Positions 59,948 to 64,000 of a DNA stretch of 64,000 nucleotides are shown here, piece by piece. How positions within the stretch are numbered: position 1 is the stretch's first letter; every line of letters begins with the position of its first letter. The translations under genes were made by a program, and so were the position numbers. The stretch comes from Teratosphaeria epicoccoides (taxonomy: Eukaryota; Ascomycota; Dothideomycetes; Mycosphaerellales; Teratosphaeriaceae). Location of the stretch: the NCBI GenBank assembly GCA_021401465.1, contig JADDMT010000058.1, forward strand, positions 1-64,000, given 5' to 3'. The notes below the pieces were generated by a model, which was not told the origin of the DNA, searched no databases, and saw nothing but the letters and a program-made list of their open reading frames with translations.

Positions 59948-60505
59948 ATGAGCGCTGTCAGACATTGTGGCCCAGGACCGACATTAGTGTTTGAGCCTAC
60001 AACGATTCTTCAATTGGCAGGCCACTACCAAGGTACGTATCGAACAGGTCTCGAACTTGAAAGACGACGACAAAACGCATTAGGTCCATACCACCCATAT
60101 GTCACCTACAGTGCCTTCGAAACCAATTGCATCTTCTTCATCTGCCCTGCTGGTCGGAGGAAACAATAATCCACTTCTGGACGAACCTACAATGACATCT
60201 TCGACTGCAACATTTTGCTCAGCGATCGCACTTTTACCTCGTGCGATCTGCCGAGCACAGTCGTTGCCGATTTGGTTCGAGCAGAAACCGATGAGGCATT
60301 CACGGACGAGTGGTACGCAGATGCTTCGGCTTTATCAAACGACGGATCAGACCGGTCCGATGGCGACCGGTCCGATGACGACGAGTCAGACGACGATTGC
60401 GATTGCCATGGCGACACTCGGTCTCTCGACTCGGACGACTGGTATTTGCCGGACCGCGGCGACGAGAATTTCTCTATAAGGACGACGAAGACGAACAACA
60501 TCTGA
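59948..60505 (+). pseudogene. Possible acidic protein gene, two exons with one in-frame stop
   Basis: ATG at 59948, exon to 60032, intron 60033-60083 (GTACGT...CATTAG, 51 bp), then an in-frame continuation to TAA at 60167, giving 56 aa. Past that single stop the same frame stays open to 60505 and encodes a plausible chain (NDIFDCNILLSDRTFTSCDL...) with a strongly acidic Asp/Ser tract (SDRSDGDRSDDDESDDDCD). The stop reads CAA TAA, so one C-to-T change could have created it. Either a 56-aa protein or a decayed gene of about 195 aa. No known domain. Confidence 0.3.
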
Positions 60506-61264
60506 GGGACTTGAGTAGCAATACACAGTGTATCGGTCTGATCCTCAGACACATGCAAAGCTCTCTGATCAAGAGTGGAATCGGCGCTGTGATGAAGATG
60601 GTCTGCGAGCTGTTCCGTGAACACGAAATCACATCGGTGGCGCAGGACACTGAATCACGACAGCTGATATCAGCTGTCGTGACAGAGCTATCAAACAGTC
60701 CAGTGCCACTCACAAGCCACTGCCGGCGGATGCTGTCGCATTTTTCGATGCGCCTAACATGTCCGACCAAGAACTGCTGGCGGCGATTGGTCGATGTAGC
60801 AGGGTTTCGCTCGGTGGATCTGGGCAAGGTAAGTGGAGAGAGGGCAGCGAAGGAGAAACAGGTCAGTCTTGTGCAACATCTGCATTATTTACTTCAGCAC
60901 TTCCCTGCTCATTGCGCCACTGCCTGAGTACTTGCACGTGGTTCGCAGATCACCGAACGTGATGTGGTGCTCACAGCGTTGGGTGATGATTGAGCTCGAT
61001 GGCGTGCTCACTGCAGATCTGACGCCTCCCACCCGCTTGCGCAAACGCGTTCTTCCGCATGGATAGAAATTGTTGTACGCCGTTCAACGCCACCGCCATA
61101 TTTTGTTCGTAAATCGGCTAGCATTCTCGGCTGTCCTTGACAGCATAGTTGAGCTTCATCTTGACGTTGCTGCTTGTCCGCACATGTTACTTTAGTTTCC
61201 AGTTTTCACCTACAATTTCAGGCTTCGCCTTGCGACACAAGCCAGCAGCGCCGTGAGTCATGCA
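60506..61264. other. Intergenic with a perfect palindrome; promoter of the FMO-like gene
   Basis: A plus-strand frame covers 60397-60927, but it overlaps competing frames with no recognisable domain. The 28-bp palindrome at 60655-60682 is the main feature. The 200 bp before 61265 are the FMO-like gene's promoter. Confidence 0.45.
60655..60682. repeat. Perfect 28-bp palindrome
   Basis: The half-site TCACGACAGCTGAT is followed immediately by its exact reverse complement, with no spacer. It contains nested GACAGCTGAT/CAGCTG words. It could bind a dimeric protein or form a cruciform. No gene function is established. Confidence 0.95.
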
Positions 61265-62821
61265 ATGGATGACCGGCAAACGTTGCAAGTAAAATCAGTC
61301 GCGGTGATTGGAGCCGGCATTTCTGGTGTGGTTGCTGCGATATATCTCAAACGAGCCGGCCTCGATGTCACAGTATTTGAGCGTTCGAGCCGAGCAGGTG
61401 GCGTTTGGGTGTTCGACGAACGACTAGCAAAGGACGCGCCATACCCTTCCGTTTTGCCTTCTGTTGGCGATTCACCAGACGAGGATGTGGTCACCAGGAA
61501 GGGGCAAATAGATCGAGCAGACAGTCCCATAGATGAGCAACTAAACAGGCCGTCGTCACCGCATGAAATGGCACTGCAGCACGCACCGCCGGGACCATGC
61601 TACAACGGGTTGAAAAACAATGTCTCGACGATGGAGATGGAAATCCAATGTCAATCGTGGCCGGATGGCACGGAGGAGTTTGTGCCACACCATGTGCTCG
61701 CATCGTACATCCAGGAAGCATCCAGGTCGAACGGTGTAGAGAGTGTGATCGAATTCAACACAAAAGTTGAGCACGTGGAGCGTGAGAAGAATGGCTGGGC
61801 TGTCAAGACCTCAACCTTGAATCCAGCACACGACCAAACAGATATTTCGTTGGGGCAACATCAATTCGATGCAGTGGTCATCGCCTCCGGACACTATCAT
61901 GCATGCAAGATTCCAGATTTCCCGGGTCTTCAGGATTGGAAGAGGCTTTATCCAGATCGAGTACAGCATTCAAAGCGCTACCGACGACCGGACCGCTTCA
62001 AAGATCAGAATGTCCTCATCGTGGGCGCTGGCGTTTCCTCGACAGATATCGCCAAAGAGCTTGGACCGGTTGCCAAGACTGTATACCAGTCCAGCAGAAG
62101 CGGTCCCTATGATCTGCCCGCCCATATTCTGCCTGCGAACGCTGCCCGCGTCGCTGCAGTGGCGTCGTTCGATGCTCTGCCAGAGCAGGTCGTCAACGAC
62201 GACGGGACAGTTACAATTCCAGGCACGGTAACTCTGGCATCAGGCGAGAAGCTATGCAGCATCCATCAGGTCGTCTTGGCAACAGGCTACCATGTCTCCT
62301 TCCCATTTATGCGCCAGTACCACGACGACGCAAAGACTTCCGCAGAAGCAGATGAATCGGTGCTGGTGACAGATGGACAGCAGACGCATAATCTCCATAA
62401 GGACGTCTTCTGGATTCCTGACCCGACACTGAGCTTCATTGGTGTGCCCTACCACGTCGCAACATTTTCTTTCTTCGAGTTCCAGGCTCAAGCTCTGGCC
62501 CAAGTATTCGCTGGTCGTGTGCAGTTGCCGGGGACAGATGATATGCGGAGAGAGTACAACGAGAAGCTGGAACGCAGGGGAGCCGGAAGAGAATTCCACT
62601 CCTTGAAGACGCCGGGCGACGAGGTTGCGTACGTAAACGACCTGGTAAAGATGGTGAACGAAGGGTTAGTCGATGGAGAGTCTCTTCGCATGGCAGGCCA
62701 CACCGTCAAGTTCCACGAGTCATATGCTCGCAGACGGGTTCGGACTGAGCAACTGTTTGCTGTCAAGCGAAATCCCAGGATAGACCAAGAGATGGTGAGA
62801 AACGCGGGTATCGGCTCGTAA
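61265..62821 (+). CDS. Flavin-containing monooxygenase (FMO-like), 518 aa
   Basis: An NADPH-dependent flavoprotein monooxygenase. The FAD-binding Rossmann motif VIGAGISGVVAAIYLKRAG with the ERSSRAGGVW block opens the protein. The NADPH motif VLIVGAGVSSTDIAKEL lies near residue 245. VVIASGHYHACKIPDFPG corresponds to the FMO linker and ATGY follows as VLATGYHVSFPF. The FMO fingerprint FxGxxxHxxx(Y/F) is only partly kept. The ATG at 61265 is chosen; an upstream GTG at 61253 is in frame but unlikely as a start. No intron is visible and the stop is at 62819. Related fungal enzymes include thiol-oxidising and secondary-metabolite FMOs. The substrate is unknown. Confidence 0.85.
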   Translation: MDDRQTLQVKSVAVIGAGISGVVAAIYLKRAGLDVTVFERSSRAGGVWVFDERLAKDAPYPSVLPSVGDSPDEDVVTRKGQIDRADSPIDEQLNRPSSPHEMALQHAPPGPCYNGLKNNVSTMEMEIQCQSWPDGTEEFVPHHVLASYIQEASRSNGVESVIEFNTKVEHVEREKNGWAVKTSTLNPAHDQTDISLGQHQFDAVVIASGHYHACKIPDFPGLQDWKRLYPDRVQHSKRYRRPDRFKDQNVLIVGAGVSSTDIAKELGPVAKTVYQSSRSGPYDLPAHILPANAARVAAVASFDALPEQVVNDDGTVTIPGTVTLASGEKLCSIHQVVLATGYHVSFPFMRQYHDDAKTSAEADESVLVTDGQQTHNLHKDVFWIPDPTLSFIGVPYHVATFSFFEFQAQALAQVFAGRVQLPGTDDMRREYNEKLERRGAGREFHSLKTPGDEVAYVNDLVKMVNEGLVDGESLRMAGHTVKFHESYARRRVRTEQLFAVKRNPRIDQEMVRNAGIGS

Positions 62822-63352
62822 GCTTGTGTATGCACCGATGTAGATTGATGCAATGATTTGAGGACGCATCAGACTATCTATCATTGTGCCCGAGAGATCA
62901 GTCAACAATCAGGGAGAGCTCGAGACGAGGCATCCGCCAGCCTGGCAAGTGGTGCCTCAGGTCACGCACGGATTCGCAAAGTTGATGTCGCTGTCCTGCT
63001 CTCGTGACCACGACAGAAATTTCTCCTGATTCTCCTGATTCTCCTGATTCTCCTGATTCTCCTGATTCTCCTGATTCTCCTGATTCTCCTGACGCCCAGT
63101 CACGATTTGCCATCAGCCATCGGCGCCCCGTCCCACATCACTCGTCCTCGCCAGGCCACTGACAGACTTACCCCCCCGAGCGGCAGGTCGCGCGACCAAC
63201 ACACGCCACAACTCGGGGTTTCAGCTGGCGGACTTGGGGTGAGCCCGTTGCTTCGTGAGCGGAAACGCGGAGCAGAGAAGTGATTGAGCTGCGCCGTTTC
63301 CAATAGCGAGACATCGCGAGTCGGAGTCGGATTCCTGTGCGCAGGCGCCAAG
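62822..63352. other. Intergenic; calcineurin A promoter with minisatellite
   Basis: 531 bp between the FMO-like stop and the calcineurin A start. It contains a 9-bp minisatellite at 63021-63092. No gene seen. Confidence 0.5.
63021..63092 (+). repeat. Minisatellite, eight exact copies of TTCTCCTGA
   Basis: Eight uninterrupted copies of the 9-bp unit, about 260 bp upstream of the calcineurin A start codon. On the minus strand it could encode Gly-Glu-Ser repeats, but no gene is evident. Exact copies imply recent expansion. Confidence 0.95.
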
Positions 63353-64000
63353 ATGGACGGGCAACAGGAGCAGAGCCAGTATGCGGATAATGCGATACGG
63401 GCGATTCGGAACAAGAAGCAGGTCCCGGAGATCGACTTCACGCTGCATACGATGGAGGATGGCTCGACCGTGAGCACTCAGGAGCGCGTGTGCAAAGGTA
63501 TGGATGCCGTGTACAGCCGTGTACAGCCGTGTACACAAAGGGCCGATCGGCGGCAGGAGCGTATGAGCTGACCGCGGCGCCTTCCAGACGTCCAAGCGCC
63601 CGCCTTCAACACGCCCACCGAAGACCAGCTCCTCTCGCCCGACGATCGCAGCAAGCCGAACCTTCAATTCCTCAAGCAGCATCTGTATCGCGAAGGGCGC
63701 CTGACGGAAGAGCAGGCACTGTGGATCATCAACGCAGGCACCCAGATCTTGCGATCAGAGCCGAACCTGCTCGAGATGGATGCGCCCATCACGGTGTGCG
63801 GCGACATCCATGGACAATACTTCGACTTGATGAAGCTGTTCGAGGTGGGCGGCGACCCGGCCGAGACGCGCTACCTCTTTCTCGGCGACTACGTCGACAG
63901 AGGCTACTTCTCCATCGAGTGCGTGCTGTATCTCTGGGCATTGAAGATGTGGTATCCCAACACCCTGTGGCTGCTGCGCGGCAACCACGAGTGTCGCCAC
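63353..64000 (+). CDS. cnaA: Calcineurin A (PP2B catalytic subunit), partial at window end
   Basis: The Ca2+/calmodulin-dependent Ser/Thr phosphatase catalytic subunit, which acts on Crz1-type factors and other targets. Exon 1 is 63353-63497. Intron 1 is 63498-63587 (90 bp, GTATGG...TTCCAG, GAGCTGACC branch site). Exon 2 runs past the window end. The PPP-family metal-binding motifs GDIHGQ, GDYVDRG and RGNHE are all present, and the PP2B-specific N-terminal block LREGRLTEEQALWII-like (FLKQHLYREGRLTEEQAL) precedes them. The calmodulin-binding and autoinhibitory parts lie outside the window. The intron holds a short GTGTACAGCC repeat. Confidence 0.95.

Noticed and set aside
51650..62821. Secondary-metabolite gene cluster suggested by SDR, FAD monooxygenase and FMO
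   Set aside because: No polyketide synthase, NRPS, terpene cyclase or DMATS core enzyme is present, and two of the three tailoring-type genes are broken.
1..64000. tRNA genes or CRISPR arrays
   Set aside because: I scanned gaps for GGTTCRANYCC-type T-loops with matching arms and found none. The spaced repeats seen are tandem or inverted, not CRISPR-like, and the genome is eukaryotic.

Overview
The window looks like nuclear DNA of a filamentous ascomycete (Pezizomycotina). Introns are 41-162 bp with GT-AG ends and CTRAY-like branch points. Signature proteins include a Tra1 pseudokinase, a Ugo1-type carrier, a GT15 mannosyltransferase and a dual C2H2/Zn2Cys6 regulator. A retroelement block is damaged by C-to-T changes resembling repeat-induced point mutation (RIP). 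A Dothideomycete is my best guess, but nothing here proves it.

Layout. 1-8600: gene-free repeat block with wreckage of Ty3/gypsy elements: a gag-protease-RT remnant on the minus strand and an integrase-chromodomain remnant on the plus strand. A 119-nt 5S rRNA gene (8623-8741) sits at its right edge. 9.4-22 kb: a small unknown gene, a 950-aa transcription factor, a Golgi mannosyltransferase, a GCP5-like gamma-tubulin complex subunit, a secreted Ser/Thr-rich wall-type protein, and a five-exon gene for a secreted modular Cys-rich protein with dibasic (Kex2-type) sites and an EF-hand loop. 22.6-34.4 kb: TRA1 in one uninterrupted frame. 35-41.4 kb: a broken CorA-like gene, then three RNA-splicing genes (SF3a60/Prp9, eIF4A-III/Fal1, Yju2). 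42.8-46.4 kb: a small secreted Cys-rich protein, then a divergent mitochondrial pair (Ugo1-like carrier and the adrenodoxin Yah1). 47-62.8 kb: a looser accessory stretch with a secreted DUF1996 protein, a four-TM protein, a frameshifted SDR, a starch-degrading alpha-amylase with CBM20, a PheA/TfdB-type monooxygenase that has lost its middle FAD motif, and an intact FMO-like monooxygenase. The window ends inside calcineurin A.

Functional links. Core genes sit in divergent pairs (KTR/GCP5, PRP9/FAL1, UGO1/YAH1) with 198-430 bp shared promoters. The accessory part is gene-poor and holds decaying genes, small repeats, a 23-bp-arm hairpin and a 28-bp perfect palindrome.

The strongest candidate for something undescribed is the gene at 20563-21955. 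Its repeating module ends in a C-X5-C-X5-C motif, two modules lie on exons of exactly 204 nt, all introns have the same phase, and dibasic sites punctuate the chain. Exon structures were read by eye from splice signals and frame continuity. No database search was possible.
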